A stretch of DNA of 64,000 bases from Chryseobacterium sp. CH25 (GTDB lineage Bacteria > Bacteroidota > Bacteroidia > Flavobacteriales > Weeksellaceae). The first letter of the stretch is position 1. Every line of letters begins with the position of its first letter. The translations under genes were made by a program, and so were the position numbers. A model generated the notes under the pieces. It did no database searches. It was not told the origin of the DNA and saw nothing but the letters and a program-made list of their open reading frames with translations. Location: positions 163,878-227,877 of the forward strand of contig NZ_NRQT01000006.1 of the NCBI RefSeq assembly GCF_004119455.1, in the 5' to 3' direction. Positions 45,139 to 54,891 of this stretch are shown one piece after another.

Positions 45139-46608
45139 CTATTCTGTGATTTTCCCTAAAAGTGTGCCTTGGGTGTTATCATATACAAAAACGTCCACAA
45201 TGTCACCTATTTGCTGCCCTTCAAGCTTATCGAAGACACACACGGCATTTTGGGAGTTTCTTCCTTTCCATTGGTTTTCATTTTTCTTGGAAGTTCCTTC
45301 AATCAAAATCTGATGAACTCTTCCCACATAAGACTGCATTCTCATTCTGGAAAGTTCCCCCTGAAGTGCAATTACCTCAGCAAGACGTCTTTGCTTTACA
45401 TCAGCCGGAATATTGTCTTCCATTTTTTTGTGAGCTGGAGTTCCCGGTCTTTCTGAATAAGCAAACATATAACCGTAGTCATATTCTACTTCTCTCATCA
45501 AGCTTAATGTATCCTGGTGATCTTCTTCACTTTCATTACAGAATCCTACAATCATATCCTGAGAGAATGCTACTTCAGGAACAATTTCCTTAGCTTTTCT
45601 AATCAGTTCAAGATATTCTTCACGGGTATGCTGTCTGTTCATGGCTTCAAGCATATTGTTGCTACCACTCTGAACAGGAAGGTGTACATATTTACAGATA
45701 TTATCATGCTTCGCCATCATTCTGAATACATCAAGACTCATATCCTGAGGGTTTGATGTAGAGAATCTGATTCTCATTTCCGGAACTGCCTTGGCAACCA
45801 AATCTAACAACTGAGCAAAGTTAACAGCTGTTGCTTTCTGCATTTCAGATGCTTTGGCAAAATCTTTTTTAGGACCGCCTCCATACCATAAATAAGAGTC
45901 TACGTTCTGTCCTAAAAGGGTAATTTCTTTATATCCGCTATTTGCAAGATCTTTACATTCTTCGATAATAGAATGTGGATCACGGCTCCTTTCTCTTCCT
46001 CTGGTAAATGGAACTACACAGAATGTACACATGTTATCACAACCTCTCGTAATGGTAACGAAAGCTGTAACTCCGTTTCCGCCTAAACGAACCGGATTGA
46101 TATCTGCATAAGTTTCTTCTTTGGAAAGAATTACATTGATGGCATCTCTACCATCGTCTGTTTCTTTCAACAGGTTAGGTAAGTCTCTATACGCATCTGG
46201 TCCTACTACAAGATCCACCAATTGCTCTTCTTCTAAGAATTTGGTTTTTAATCTTTCGGCCATACATCCCAGAACACCTACCGTCATGTTCGGTTTTTCT
46301 TTCTTAAGATTTTTGAACTGGGAAAGACGCATTCTTACTGTCTGTTCAGCTTTTTCACGGATAGAACATGTATTTAACAGGATCAGATCAGCTTCTTCCA
46401 CTTTCATTGTTGTATTATATCCCTGTTCGTTAAGAATGGAGGCAACAATTTCGGAGTCTGAGAAGTTCATCTGACAACCATAGCTTTCTAAAAACAGTTT
46501 TTTAGAATTTTCAGGTCTTTCGGCAATAGCAAATGCTTCGCCCTGTTTTGTTTCGTCTATATATTTTTCCTGCACGATAATCAATTTAAGGTTCTCATTT
46601 AAAAACAT
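45139..46608 (-). CDS. miaB: tRNA-2-methylthio-N6-dimethylallyladenosine synthase
   Basis: 489 residues. Radical-SAM methylthiotransferase that adds 2-methylthio to i6A37 of tRNAs reading UNN codons. N-terminal UPF0004 domain with [28 protein letters not shown] and VLGCMAERL (three auxiliary-cluster Cys); radical-SAM motif [20 protein letters not shown] (CxxxCxxC); C-terminal TRAM domain with [16 protein letters not shown] and an end GTLLGKI. Promoter candidate: minus-strand TATCTTTG at about 46660. The Cys spacing is complete, so it should be active. Confidence 0.97.
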   Translation of the reverse strand: MFLNENLKLIIVQEKYIDETKQGEAFAIAERPENSKKLFLESYGCQMNFSDSEIVASILNEQGYNTTMKVEEADLILLNTCSIREKAEQTVRMRLSQFKNLKKEKPNMTVGVLGCMAERLKTKFLEEEQLVDLVVGPDAYRDLPNLLKETDDGRDAINVILSKEETYADINPVRLGGNGVTAFVTITRGCDNMCTFCVVPFTRGRERSRDPHSIIEECKDLANSGYKEITLLGQNVDSYLWYGGGPKKDFAKASEMQKATAVNFAQLLDLVAKAVPEMRIRFSTSNPQDMSLDVFRMMAKHDNICKYVHLPVQSGSNNMLEAMNRQHTREEYLELIRKAKEIVPEVAFSQDMIVGFCNESEEDHQDTLSLMREVEYDYGYMFAYSERPGTPAHKKMEDNIPADVKQRRLAEVIALQGELSRMRMQSYVGRVHQILIEGTSKKNENQWKGRNSQNAVCVFDKLEGQQIGDIVDVFVYDNTQGTLLGKITE

Positions 46609-46745
46609 GGGAAATTACTCCGTGAATTTTAAATTACGAACAAATGAGTCTGCAAAGATACAAAATATTGTGACAGAATGGCAGGAGGATTATTACGATC
46701 TGTTAAACTCATGAAGAGCTCACATTTTCCCCAATCAAATAAGCA

Positions 46746-47159
46746 TTAATCTCCGTGATCGAAATGATCCGAAGTGAAGTTAATTCTGATGATTTTTTTA
46801 GAAACTACAGGCTGCCCATCTTTCGTTGCGGGCTTCCATTTCTTTTTTACTTTTTTAATGGCAAACTTCATATCATCAATAAACATCTCACTGTTTTTTA
46901 CTTTGGGTAATACATCAAGATTTTCTACTTTTCCGTCTGTATTTACATCAAAGACAAAAACAAACTTTCCGTTTACTGCATATTTCTTTAAATCAATATA
47001 AGAATGAATCATTTGCAGAAATTCTTTTGTAAAGGCTTCATCACCACCCGGAAATTGTGCATTCTGTGAAGTTGTAATTTCTTCTTTTGGAGATTGCGTC
47101 TGTTGTGAATATCCTAAAAAACCTAATAAAAGGAACAGGATTAAAATATTTTTTTTCAT
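46746..47159 (-). CDS. TonB-CTD-like exported protein, paralogue 1
   Basis: 137 residues; signal peptide MKKNILILFLLLGFLGYSQQ. The C-terminal part, NGKFVFVFDVNTDGKVENLD, VLPKVKNSEMFIDDMKFAIK, KVKKKWKPATKDGQPVVSKK, is the TonB C-terminal (energy-transducer) pattern, ending with IIRINF. It has no membrane anchor beyond the cleavable signal and no proline-rich spanner, so it is not itself a working TonB. It is one of three tandem related genes (next at 47183 and 47942), probably an old duplication. Periplasmic; function unknown. Confidence 0.78.
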   Translation of the reverse strand: MKKNILILFLLLGFLGYSQQTQSPKEEITTSQNAQFPGGDEAFTKEFLQMIHSYIDLKKYAVNGKFVFVFDVNTDGKVENLDVLPKVKNSEMFIDDMKFAIKKVKKKWKPATKDGQPVVSKKIIRINFTSDHFDHGD

Positions 47160-47182
47160 AGTTATTTAGTTGGTAAATGCGT

Positions 47183-47932
47183 TTAATAATCAGAAAATTT
47201 GAGATTTACCCGGGTATTTACTTTTACTGGAATTCCTTTTTTTGTAGCAGGAATCCACTTTTGTTTTACTTTTTTAAATCCGTATTTTATATCTTCAATC
47301 AATCCTTCGCTATTAGGAACCTTAGGCTCAACATCAATGACATTTGTGGAGCCATCTGTATCAATTGTAAAGAAAACAGTAAATATTCCATTCACTTTAT
47401 AAAGATCATAATCTAAGGATGAGCGTACATTTTTTCTTACTTCTTCCCTGAATGAAAGCATTCCGTTGGGAGGGAAAGAAGGTTTGGTGATGAAGTTTCG
47501 GGTATCATAGTTCTCCTTATAGTTTTCAAAAAAATCTGAGGGGATAAATGGAAAATCAGTATATGCTGTAATATTTTTATCTTCCACTTTAGCCGCTTGC
47601 CAATCTTTAAGCGCCCCCAAAGCTTTTACAATCAAATCATAAGCACATTTGTTTTTTTCTGCATTTTCAATATCGTTTTTTTTTCTTACTAGTGCAGGTT
47701 TAGCATTTTCATCAATTCTTAGGGTTACCCAATACATTTCTTTTATGCTTTTATTTTCACATCCTGAAAGTTTATTTTTAATAAAATAATCCTGAATGTC
47801 TTTAAACATCTGAACATTACCACCTCTATAGGCATCCTGTCCGGGGGGATAATCAGTCATCCTCGGCTTTTGCGCCAGTGCAGTAAGAAACGGAAAAGTA
47901 AGTAAGAAAATGGTTAGTAGTTTTTGATTCAT
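47183..47932 (-). CDS. TonB-CTD-like exported protein, paralogue 2
   Basis: 249 residues; signal peptide MNQKLLTIFLLTFPFLTALAQ. It has two copies of the fold seen once in its neighbours: the first around SIKEMYWVTLRIDENAKPAL, LKDWQAAKVEDKNITAY; the second VNGIFTVFFTIDTDGSTNVI, DVEPKVPNSEGLIEDIKYG, FKKVKQKWIPATKKGIPVKV. The C-terminal copy is close to paralogue 1 (DTDGS...EPKVPNSE...KKVKQKW.PATK.G.PV). Separated by only 23 and 9 bases from its neighbours. Periplasmic; function unknown. Confidence 0.78.
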   Translation of the reverse strand: MNQKLLTIFLLTFPFLTALAQKPRMTDYPPGQDAYRGGNVQMFKDIQDYFIKNKLSGCENKSIKEMYWVTLRIDENAKPALVRKKNDIENAEKNKCAYDLIVKALGALKDWQAAKVEDKNITAYTDFPFIPSDFFENYKENYDTRNFITKPSFPPNGMLSFREEVRKNVRSSLDYDLYKVNGIFTVFFTIDTDGSTNVIDVEPKVPNSEGLIEDIKYGFKKVKQKWIPATKKGIPVKVNTRVNLKFSDY

Positions 47933-47941
47933 GATTTTGGC

Positions 47942-48421
47942 TTACATATCTACTGATAAAGAAGAGAAGTTCATTTTTACTTTCATTTCTGATTTTACCG
48001 GCTGCCCGTTACAGGTTGCAGGTTTCCAGTTTCTTTTGATTCTTCTCACTACATACTGCATATCATCAAAGAAAGCTTCACTGTGCAATACTTTTGGAGC
48101 TCCTACTGCATCTATTACCTTTCCTGATTCATCTATTATCAAAGTAAATGTAAAATCCCCGCTTAATGTATAGAAATCTGCGTTCAGATAGGTATACATA
48201 TATTTGCTTAAAATATCTTTGTATGCTGAAGCACCTCCATTAAAAGCAGCAGGTTTAAAATCATTACATTTTGCAGCAATCTGTAAAAAGGGTTCTTTAA
48301 TATCTATTTTAAAAAGATTTTTATTGTTTTCTACAATGAAGGAATCATCTCTGTCTTCAAGCTCCTGTGCAAAGGAAAAGTTTGCAAAACATAAGGCAAA
48401 AAATAAAAGTATCGTTCTCAT
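47942..48421 (-). CDS. TonB-CTD-like exported protein, paralogue 3
   Basis: 159 residues; signal peptide MRTILLFFALCFANFSFAQ. C-terminal pattern SGDFTFTLIIDESGKVIDAV, GAPKVLHSEAFFDDMQYVVR, RIKRNWKPATCNGQPVKSEM, again ending KVKMNF. First of the three tandem paralogues on the minus strand, 9 bases before paralogue 2. The N-terminal part between residues 20 and 75 is distinct from the others. Function unknown. Confidence 0.78.
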   Translation of the reverse strand: MRTILLFFALCFANFSFAQELEDRDDSFIVENNKNLFKIDIKEPFLQIAAKCNDFKPAAFNGGASAYKDILSKYMYTYLNADFYTLSGDFTFTLIIDESGKVIDAVGAPKVLHSEAFFDDMQYVVRRIKRNWKPATCNGQPVKSEMKVKMNFSSLSVDM

Positions 48422-48557
48422 AGCTTGATCTGTTCATTAAATTAATAAACAAAGGTAAATATTTAGAGGTCTTACAGAAAAGAAAAACTTCACACAATGT
48501 ATGAAGTTTTCTAAAACAGGGGTCAGCTTATAGGCATTGAAATATTAAAAATGGCCG

Positions 48558-50291
48558 TTACAACAGCCCTTTGATATGCTTATAATTACTTTTAACGGTT
48601 TCAAGTACCTCATCCATTTTTCCACCCAACATCAGTTGGGCCATAGATTTGGTCATTCCCAGAACCTGATCCAGCTCAATCTTTGGGGGAAGAGCCAGAG
48701 CATTAGGATTGGTAAAGATATTGAGAAGATAGGGTCCGTTATGATCCAGACATTCCTTAATAGCATTTTCTACCTCTTCAGGCTTGTGAACATTTTTTCC
48801 AGGATATCCCATTGCCTGGGCAACCAGTGCAAAATCCGGGTTAATCATATCTGTTTCGTTATCCGGCATTCCGCCAACTTCCATTTCCAATTTTACCATT
48901 CCCAGAGTTCTGTTATTGAAAACAATCAATTTTACAGGAAGTTTATATTGAAAGATAGTTGCCATATCACCTAGCAGCATTGATAAGCCGCCATCTCCAC
49001 ACATGGCAATGATCTGTTTATCCGGATGTGACAAAGAAGCTCCGATAGCCATTGGCATTGCATTAGCCATTGAGCCGTGATTAAAGGAGCCCAGCATCTT
49101 TCTGGCTCCGGTTCCTGTAATAAATCTGGCTCCCCAGACACAACACATTCCTGTATCTACTGTGAAAATTGCATCTTTTTTAGCTAATCGGTCCAATGTA
49201 TGTGCTACATATTCCGGCTGAATAGCATCTTCTTTTCCTGAATCTTTTACATATTCAAGTTGATTTTCTTTAACTTTATCATAAAAAGCTAACTGTTCAT
49301 TGAGAAAATGAACATCAGTTTTCTCTTTTAATAAGGGTAGTAAAGCTAAAATAGTTTGTTTAACATCCCCAGTAAGACCTAGTTCAAGCTTTGCTCTTCT
49401 TCCCAGTCTTTCCGGGCTTTCATCAATCTGAACGATTTTATTTTTTACAGGCATAAACTTCTGATAAGGGAAATCGGTACCGAGAAGAAGAACAAGATCA
49501 GCCTCGTGCATTGCATGATAAGCAGAAGGAAAACCCAGCAAACCTGTAAGACCTATTTCATTAGGATTATTAGGCTGAATAGCCATTTTACCCCGGAACG
49601 AATAGCCAACGGGAGCTTTTAACAGATTTGATAATTCTATAACCTCAGCACTGCCCTCTGCAGCACCTATCCCACAGTAAAGGGTTATTTTTTTGCTTTC
49701 ATTGATTAATGCTGCAAGATTTTTCAATTCATCATCTGATGGCCTTATGACAGGATTGGTTTTAAAGATTTGCGCCGATGTGGTTGCTTCCTGTGCATCC
49801 AACTCGGAAACGTCTCCTGGAAGACCAATTACGGCTACTCCTTTTTTAGAAATTGCATGCTGAATTGCGGTTTGAACGGTTCGTTGCACCTGTTCAGGAC
49901 GTGTAATCATTTGATTATAATAACTGCAATCATCAAACAACTTGATGGTATTGGTTTCCTGAAAGTAATCCATCCCCATTTCATCACTTGGAATGGTAGA
50001 CGCAATCACTAGCATCGGAACATGAGATTTATGTGCCTCATACACTCCATTAATCAAATGAACATGCCCAGGGCCGCAACTCCCTGCGCAAACAGCAAAT
50101 CCATCAAGCTCGGCTTCAGCAGCAGCAGCGTAAGCTCCTACTTCTTCATGGCGGACATGTATCCATTGAATGCTGCTTTTCTTCACCGCAATATTTAGGT
50201 GATTGAGACTATCTCCTGTTACTGCATAAATTCTTTTCACATTGGCATTTTCGAGCATTTCAACAATTTGCTCTGCTATATTTTTAGCCAT
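48558..50291 (-). CDS. poxB: Thiamine-diphosphate-dependent pyruvate oxidase / quinone-linked dehydrogenase type
   Basis: 577 residues, three-domain TPP enzyme. The N-terminal PYR domain begins IAEQIVEMLENANVKRIYAV and has the catalytic Glu in WIHVRHEEVGAYAAAAEAEL; the middle domain has FAD-type features (GLTGLLGFPSAYHAM); the C-terminal PP domain has CGDGGLSMLLGDMATIFQYK with GDGG...N for TPP/Mg binding (VFNNRTLGMV). The closest match I see is PoxB, which oxidises pyruvate to acetate and CO2 with electrons to quinone. The C-terminal membrane-binding helix of E. coli PoxB cannot be confirmed by eye, so a related oxidase is possible. Confidence 0.85.
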   Translation of the reverse strand: MAKNIAEQIVEMLENANVKRIYAVTGDSLNHLNIAVKKSSIQWIHVRHEEVGAYAAAAEAELDGFAVCAGSCGPGHVHLINGVYEAHKSHVPMLVIASTIPSDEMGMDYFQETNTIKLFDDCSYYNQMITRPEQVQRTVQTAIQHAISKKGVAVIGLPGDVSELDAQEATTSAQIFKTNPVIRPSDDELKNLAALINESKKITLYCGIGAAEGSAEVIELSNLLKAPVGYSFRGKMAIQPNNPNEIGLTGLLGFPSAYHAMHEADLVLLLGTDFPYQKFMPVKNKIVQIDESPERLGRRAKLELGLTGDVKQTILALLPLLKEKTDVHFLNEQLAFYDKVKENQLEYVKDSGKEDAIQPEYVAHTLDRLAKKDAIFTVDTGMCCVWGARFITGTGARKMLGSFNHGSMANAMPMAIGASLSHPDKQIIAMCGDGGLSMLLGDMATIFQYKLPVKLIVFNNRTLGMVKLEMEVGGMPDNETDMINPDFALVAQAMGYPGKNVHKPEEVENAIKECLDHNGPYLLNIFTNPNALALPPKIELDQVLGMTKSMAQLMLGGKMDEVLETVKSNYKHIKGLL

Positions 50292-50489
50292 AATTAATAG
50301 ATTTGGTGGTTGTTTTTTTTCAATAGCCAGGATAAAAACATCCTAAGTCTATCAAATTTAACTAATTAATAGGAAAATAGAAGAGGATTCAGTATTAAAA
50401 AACTTGTAAACTTTTCTTAAAGTCTGTAGCTTCAGAAGCCCCATCTTAATTTTAAGTTTAAAAAGCTCTAAACAGTTATTAAAAGTAAA

Positions 50490-50515
50490 AAAGGCCACCA
50501 AAAAGGCAGCCGTTC
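50490..50515 (-). terminator. Terminator of lysA
   Basis: Minus strand GGCTGCC-TTTTT-GGTGGCC (imperfect stem with a TG/TG internal mismatch) followed by TTTTTTA, about 23 bases after the lysA stop. Confidence 0.55.
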
Positions 50516-50537
50516 ATCTATTTATTATTTCTATTGA

Positions 50538-51740
50538 CTAGATAACTACTTCAATCTGGTTTCTTAGTAAGTCTTCAAATTCGTCTCTTTTACGGATCAG
50601 GTGAGCTTTTCCATCAAGGAATAGGACCTCAGCAGGCTTTAATCTTGAATTGAAGTTTGAGCTCATTTCAAAACCATATGCTCCAGCGTTGTGGAACGCC
50701 AGAATATCGCCTTCTCTTACTTCGTTTAATTTTCTATCCCATGCAAAAGTATCCGTCTCACAGATATTTCCTACAACGGTATAAATTCTTTCTGCTCCTT
50801 TTGGATTGGATAGGTTTTCAATTCTATGGTAAGAATCGTAGAACATTGGACGGATCAGGTGATTAAATCCTGAATTCACCCCAACAAATACAGTAGCAGT
50901 AGTTTGCTTGATAACATTAGCTTTTACCAACAGATATCCGCTTTTTCCTACTAAGAATTTTCCTGGCTCAAACCATAGTTCAAATTTTCTGCCTGTTGTT
51001 TTTGCAAAATCGCCCAGAACTTTTTCTACTTTTCTTCCTAATGTTTTAACGTCAGTTTCTTCTTCACTATCCTGATAAGGAATTTTGAAACCGCTTCCCA
51101 TATCCAGATATTTCAGATTAGGGAAATGCTCAGAAAGTTCAAGCATGATATCCAGGGCCTGAAGGAAAACTTCAGGGTCTTTGATCTCACTTCCTGTGTG
51201 CATGTGAAGTCCTTCAACATTAAGGTTCGTGCTCTTCATCACTCTTTCAATGTGACGAAGCTGGTGAATAGAAATACCAAACTTACTATCTATATGACCT
51301 GTTGAAATTTTGTAGTTTCCTCCGGCAAAGATATGTGGGTTGATTCTAACAAAAATAGGATAAGAATTTCCGTATTTATTCCCGAACTGCTCAAGAATAG
51401 AAATGTTATCAATGTTAATATGAACTCCGAATGACATTGCTTCCTCTATTTCAGCTAAGTCAACACAATTGGGAGTAAATAATATTTTTTCTTTTGGAAA
51501 TCCTGCCTTTAATCCTAATTTGACTTCATTAATAGATACACAATCCAAAGATGCACCCAGCTTCTTGACATACTTAAGGATATTGATGTTTGTCAACGCC
51601 TTTGCTGCATAGAAGAACTTAGTATGTTTTAAAAAAGAAGATGTAAGTTTTTCGTATTGAACTTTGATGGATTCAGCATCGTAAACGTACACTGGTGTGC
51701 CAAACTCATTGGCGATCTTTAATAATTCTTGTGAATTCAT
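50538..51740 (-). CDS. lysA: Diaminopimelate decarboxylase
   Basis: 400 residues. PLP enzyme making L-lysine from meso-diaminopimelate, the last step of lysine synthesis. PLP-binding Lys in FFYAAKALTNINI (about residue 47), HIDSKFGIS, GLHMHTGSEIKD, YLDMGSGFKIPY (Gly-rich phosphate loop), WFEPGKFLV, and NICETDTFAWD with the active-site Cys near the end. The 5' region holds a Lys-rich leader peptide and a terminator ending 16 bases before the ATG, which points to lysine-controlled attenuation. It is the only lysine gene in this window. Confidence 0.96.
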   Translation of the reverse strand: MNSQELLKIANEFGTPVYVYDAESIKVQYEKLTSSFLKHTKFFYAAKALTNINILKYVKKLGASLDCVSINEVKLGLKAGFPKEKILFTPNCVDLAEIEEAMSFGVHINIDNISILEQFGNKYGNSYPIFVRINPHIFAGGNYKISTGHIDSKFGISIHQLRHIERVMKSTNLNVEGLHMHTGSEIKDPEVFLQALDIMLELSEHFPNLKYLDMGSGFKIPYQDSEEETDVKTLGRKVEKVLGDFAKTTGRKFELWFEPGKFLVGKSGYLLVKANVIKQTTATVFVGVNSGFNHLIRPMFYDSYHRIENLSNPKGAERIYTVVGNICETDTFAWDRKLNEVREGDILAFHNAGAYGFEMSSNFNSRLKPAEVLFLDGKAHLIRKRDEFEDLLRNQIEVVI

Positions 51741-51756
51741 AATTTCATTTTAACAT

Positions 51757-51790
51757 AAAAAAAGGCAGATTCTTAGTAAAAGAGCCTGCC
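51757..51790 (-). terminator. Attenuator terminator before lysA
   Basis: Minus strand: GGCAG, inner TCTT / AAGA pairing, CTGCC, then seven Ts, ending 16 bases before the lysA ATG. A competing pairing of TAAAAGA (at the leader stop codon) with TCTTTTA inside this hairpin is possible, 7 bp plus G-U pairs. Confidence 0.7.
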
Positions 51791-51822
51791 ACATTGATTA
51801 TTTTTTATGCAAGACAAGTCTT

Positions 51823-51894
51823 TTAAATATTCCAAACCTTAGAGAACTTAATAGCCCCCTTTTTTCCAGTTTTTATTTGTTTAAAAATTTGCAT
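51823..51894 (-). CDS. Lysine-rich leader peptide of lysA
   Basis: 23 residues, ATG at 51894 and TAA at 51825-51823. It begins MQIFKQIKTGKKGAIK and ends FSKVWNI; 6 of 23 residues are Lys (positions 5, 8, 11, 12, 16 and 20). It lies between a good promoter and a terminator directly before lysA. By analogy with the his/trp/leu leader peptides, stalling at Lys codons when lysyl-tRNA is scarce would prevent terminator formation and raise lysA expression. Translation and mechanism are inferred from sequence only. Confidence 0.7.
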   Translation of the reverse strand: MQIFKQIKTGKKGAIKFSKVWNI

Positions 51895-51912
51895 TGCTTC
51901 TACTTATTTTTG

Positions 51913-51920
51913 CAAAAATA
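51913..51920 (-). promoter_or_regulatory. Promoter -7 element of the lysA leader
   Basis: Minus-strand TATTTTTG, 18 bases before the leader ATG; transcription would start near 51906. Confidence 0.6.
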
Positions 51921-51999
51921 CTATTTATTTTTTATTCTGAGAAAATTGATTTTAAAAGTATCTTCTTTCTAATCAAAATTTAAGACATCAATTTCTCTA

Positions 52000-53223
52000 T
52001 TATTTTGGCAGTGGTAGTGTCTCAAAATCCCCACGCAGGAGAGCTAACTGCAGTTCATTATTCAAATCTGCTGAAGACAACTGAAGATCAATTTTTAATT
52101 TGCCAAGTTTACTCATCGTCTGTATCTGCGTAAACAGTTCATAAAAACCAAAGGACATTACCTTTCCGTTTTCAATAATTAAAAATAATTTCTCTCCTAA
52201 TTTTCTTCCGGTACCCAACCAAAGTTCATTTCTTTTCCTGAACTCTATTTTCTGTTTTAATACAGCAGCATCACTATATTCTTCCTGAGCGCCAATAAAC
52301 TGAACGGCTTTTGTACCCTGAGTAAATGATCTGAATTTCAGAATTGGCTTTTCCGTTTTATTCAGTTTATTTTTTTCAACAACGTATTTATTGTTTCTGA
52401 AATAAAGTCCGAAAGGCAACATCTCTTTCTTCTTAACATTTTTGGAATTCAGGATCAGTTTAGCAATAATATCTGTTCCGGTAAGCTCAAAATTAATCTG
52501 TTCAGCATCTTTTTGAACCTGTTCCCATTTTTTTGACTTGGAGTTGAATACTTTTTTTGAAAATTTATTGATATCCTGAACGTAATCTGAAAAAATAATT
52601 CTCCCTGCTTCATCCTGAAAATACACAAAACCTTTATCATTTGGAAGATCCTGTGTCAATTCCTTAATCTTATTGATATAGGTTTTCGCATTGGTTTCGT
52701 CGTGCTGCTTCTGGATAATTTCGTTCTCTGTATCTTTTGATATTAAAAGCTTGAATAACTCCAGTGTAGCCCTTGCGTCTCCATCGGCTCTGTGGTGATT
52801 AGTCAAAGGAATTCCCAATGACTTTACCAGTTTGCCCAACGAATAACTTACTTCATCAGGAATCAGTTTTTTAGCTAAAGGAATAGTATCTAAAGTATTG
52901 ATTTTAAAATCATAACCCAGCCTTTTAAATGATTGACGAAGCATTCTGTAATCAAAATCAATATTATGTCCTACCAATGTGGTATTTTGGGTAATCTCAA
53001 TAACTCTTTTAGCAATTTCATGGAACTTCGGGGCAGTTTTCACCATCTTTGGTGTAATACTGGTTAACTTCTGAACAAATGGTGTGATATCACCCTCCGG
53101 ATTGACAAGAGATATAAACTGATCTGTAATTTTCTGCCCGTCATATCTGTAGATAGCGATATCTATAATGCACTCATTTCTATAACCTGCACCATTACTT
53201 TCTATGTCTATAATTGAATACAT
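52000..53223 (-). CDS. DnaQ-like exonuclease with UvrC/GIY-YIG-like C-terminal part
   Basis: 407 residues. N-terminal DEDDh exonuclease domain (about 1-170): SIIDIESNG (Asp, Glu), TTLVGHNIDFDYRML (Asp), NHHRADGDARATLEL (His, Asp). From about residue 195, LPNDKGFVYFQDEAGRIIF, SDYVQDINKFSKKVFN resembles the GIY-YIG nuclease entry of UvrC/Cho proteins (GVYxFxDxxGxxxYVGK), but the second Tyr and the K are altered, so this half may be inactive. Fusions of this type (epsilon-like exonuclease plus UvrC N-domain) are known in Bacteroidota. Probably a DNA-repair or proofreading-type nuclease. Single gene with 140-base flanks. Confidence 0.85.
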   Translation of the reverse strand: MYSIIDIESNGAGYRNECIIDIAIYRYDGQKITDQFISLVNPEGDITPFVQKLTSITPKMVKTAPKFHEIAKRVIEITQNTTLVGHNIDFDYRMLRQSFKRLGYDFKINTLDTIPLAKKLIPDEVSYSLGKLVKSLGIPLTNHHRADGDARATLELFKLLISKDTENEIIQKQHDETNAKTYINKIKELTQDLPNDKGFVYFQDEAGRIIFSDYVQDINKFSKKVFNSKSKKWEQVQKDAEQINFELTGTDIIAKLILNSKNVKKKEMLPFGLYFRNNKYVVEKNKLNKTEKPILKFRSFTQGTKAVQFIGAQEEYSDAAVLKQKIEFRKRNELWLGTGRKLGEKLFLIIENGKVMSFGFYELFTQIQTMSKLGKLKIDLQLSSADLNNELQLALLRGDFETLPLPK

Positions 53224-53365
53224 TGATTTCTGTTAACTGCTGTGTTTATTATTAAAAGTTTTAGCTCTTTAATCCGATATTATTTTCCCATCAGTTAAAG
53301 ATAACCTGCTAAAGTAACAAAAAATATGTCAAAATATAGCAGGTTACAGTATATTTAGCTACAGA

Positions 53366-54891
53366 TTACCTTCTTCTACCTCCAAGACCAAACATTCCGA
53401 GAATAGCTTTTGCTCCCTCTCGCATTAATGTATTGGTAAAAGTTCTTCCTGCCTGGCTTTGCAATACCTGTTCAAACATTCCCGGTTCTTCTTTTACCGG
53501 TTTTGTTCTTTGGTTAGGCACCGGATTCTGGGCAGCCTGTTCCATTCTGTTGGTTAACATTTCATAAGCAGATTCTCTATCTATTGCCTGCTCATATTTA
53601 GCTACCATAGCTGAGCTGGACGTTAATTCTGTAACTTCTGCATCACTTAAAACATCCATTCTTGACTCAGGAGAGATCAGGTAAGTATGTACCAACGGTG
53701 TTGGAATTCCTTTCTCATCCAAAGCCGTTACAAACGCTTCACCAATTCCTAAATTCTGAATCAGATTGGAAGCATTATAAAACTCTGTCGTTGGATAGTT
53801 TTCAACGGCTTTGGAGATTTCTTTTTTATCTTTTGCTGTAAACCCTCTCAGGGCATGCTGTATTTTTAATCCTAATTGAGACAAAACGCTTTCCGGTACA
53901 TCTCCAGGAATCTGGGTAATAAAATAAATTCCCACTCCTTTTGAACGGATAAGTTTCACCATGGTTTCAATCTGAGAAAGGAGTGTTTTTGAAGCTTCAT
54001 CAAAAGTAAGTGCGCCTCATCTATAAACAGTACCAATTTTGGTTTACCACTATCTCCTTCTTCCGGGAACGTCATATAGATTTCCGCAAAAAGAGAAAGC
54101 ATGAAGGTAGAAAACAACTGTGGCTTATTCTGGATGTCTGATACTCTCAAAATATTAACCACTCCTTTTCCATCTCTGGTTTCCAGTAAATCCTGAACAT
54201 CAAAACTCAACTCTCCAAAGAAGTCTCCTGCCCCCTGTTGTTCCAAAGCCACAATAGATCTTAAAATAGCTCCCAAAGATGCCGGTGCTATTGAACCATA
54301 GTTAGCAGCAAGCTCCGCTTTTCCCTGTGCGTTATCTGTTACATACTGAAGAACCTTCTTCAGGTCTTTAAGATCAATTAAAGGAAGCCCTTTATCATCA
54401 CAATATTTAAAGACGATAGACATGATGCTTTGCTGGGTATCATTAAGCTCAAGAATTTTACTTAATAAAACAGGACCGAATTCTGTTACGGTCGCTCTTA
54501 GCTTTATGCCTTTTCCCCCGGAAATGCTCATTAATTCTACAGGAAATCCTTGTGGAGTATAAGGAAGCTGGGTTTTTGCATACCTTTCCTCAATAATGGA
54601 ATTCATCTGTCCTGCTTCTGCAATTCCGGAAAAGTCGCCTTTAATATCCAGTACAAGTGACGGAATTCCCTGATGAGAAAGCTGCTCTGCAAATACCTGC
54701 AGTGTTTTGGTCTTACCTGTTCCCGTGGCTCCGGCAATAAGGCCATGACGGTTGATTGTTTTTAAAGGAATGGTTACATTCACTTCAGTAACTACTTCCC
54801 CATCCAGCATTCCTTTTCCTAATATAATATGTTCTCCTTTTGGAGTGTATCTAGCATTTAATTCTTCAATAAATTGTGCTTTGTCTGCCAT
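53366..54891 (-). CDS. HerA-like / DUF853 ATPase (frameshift in this sequence)
   Basis: With one base added to the 4-A run at 54002-54005 (T in the coding strand), the parts join as FIDEAHLLFDEASKTLLSQ, ETMVKLIRSKGVG and give 508 residues, the usual length of this family. Walker A LIAGATGTGKTKTLQVF (about 50-66), Walker B LVLFIDEAHLL, then YFITQIPGDVPESVL with the sensor Gln. The C-terminus is linker-like and basic (GLGGRRR). The family is annotated as helicase HerA-like and its role is not settled, with DNA translocation assumed. No NurA partner is nearby. The break is at a homopolymer and most likely a sequencing error. Confidence 0.88.
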
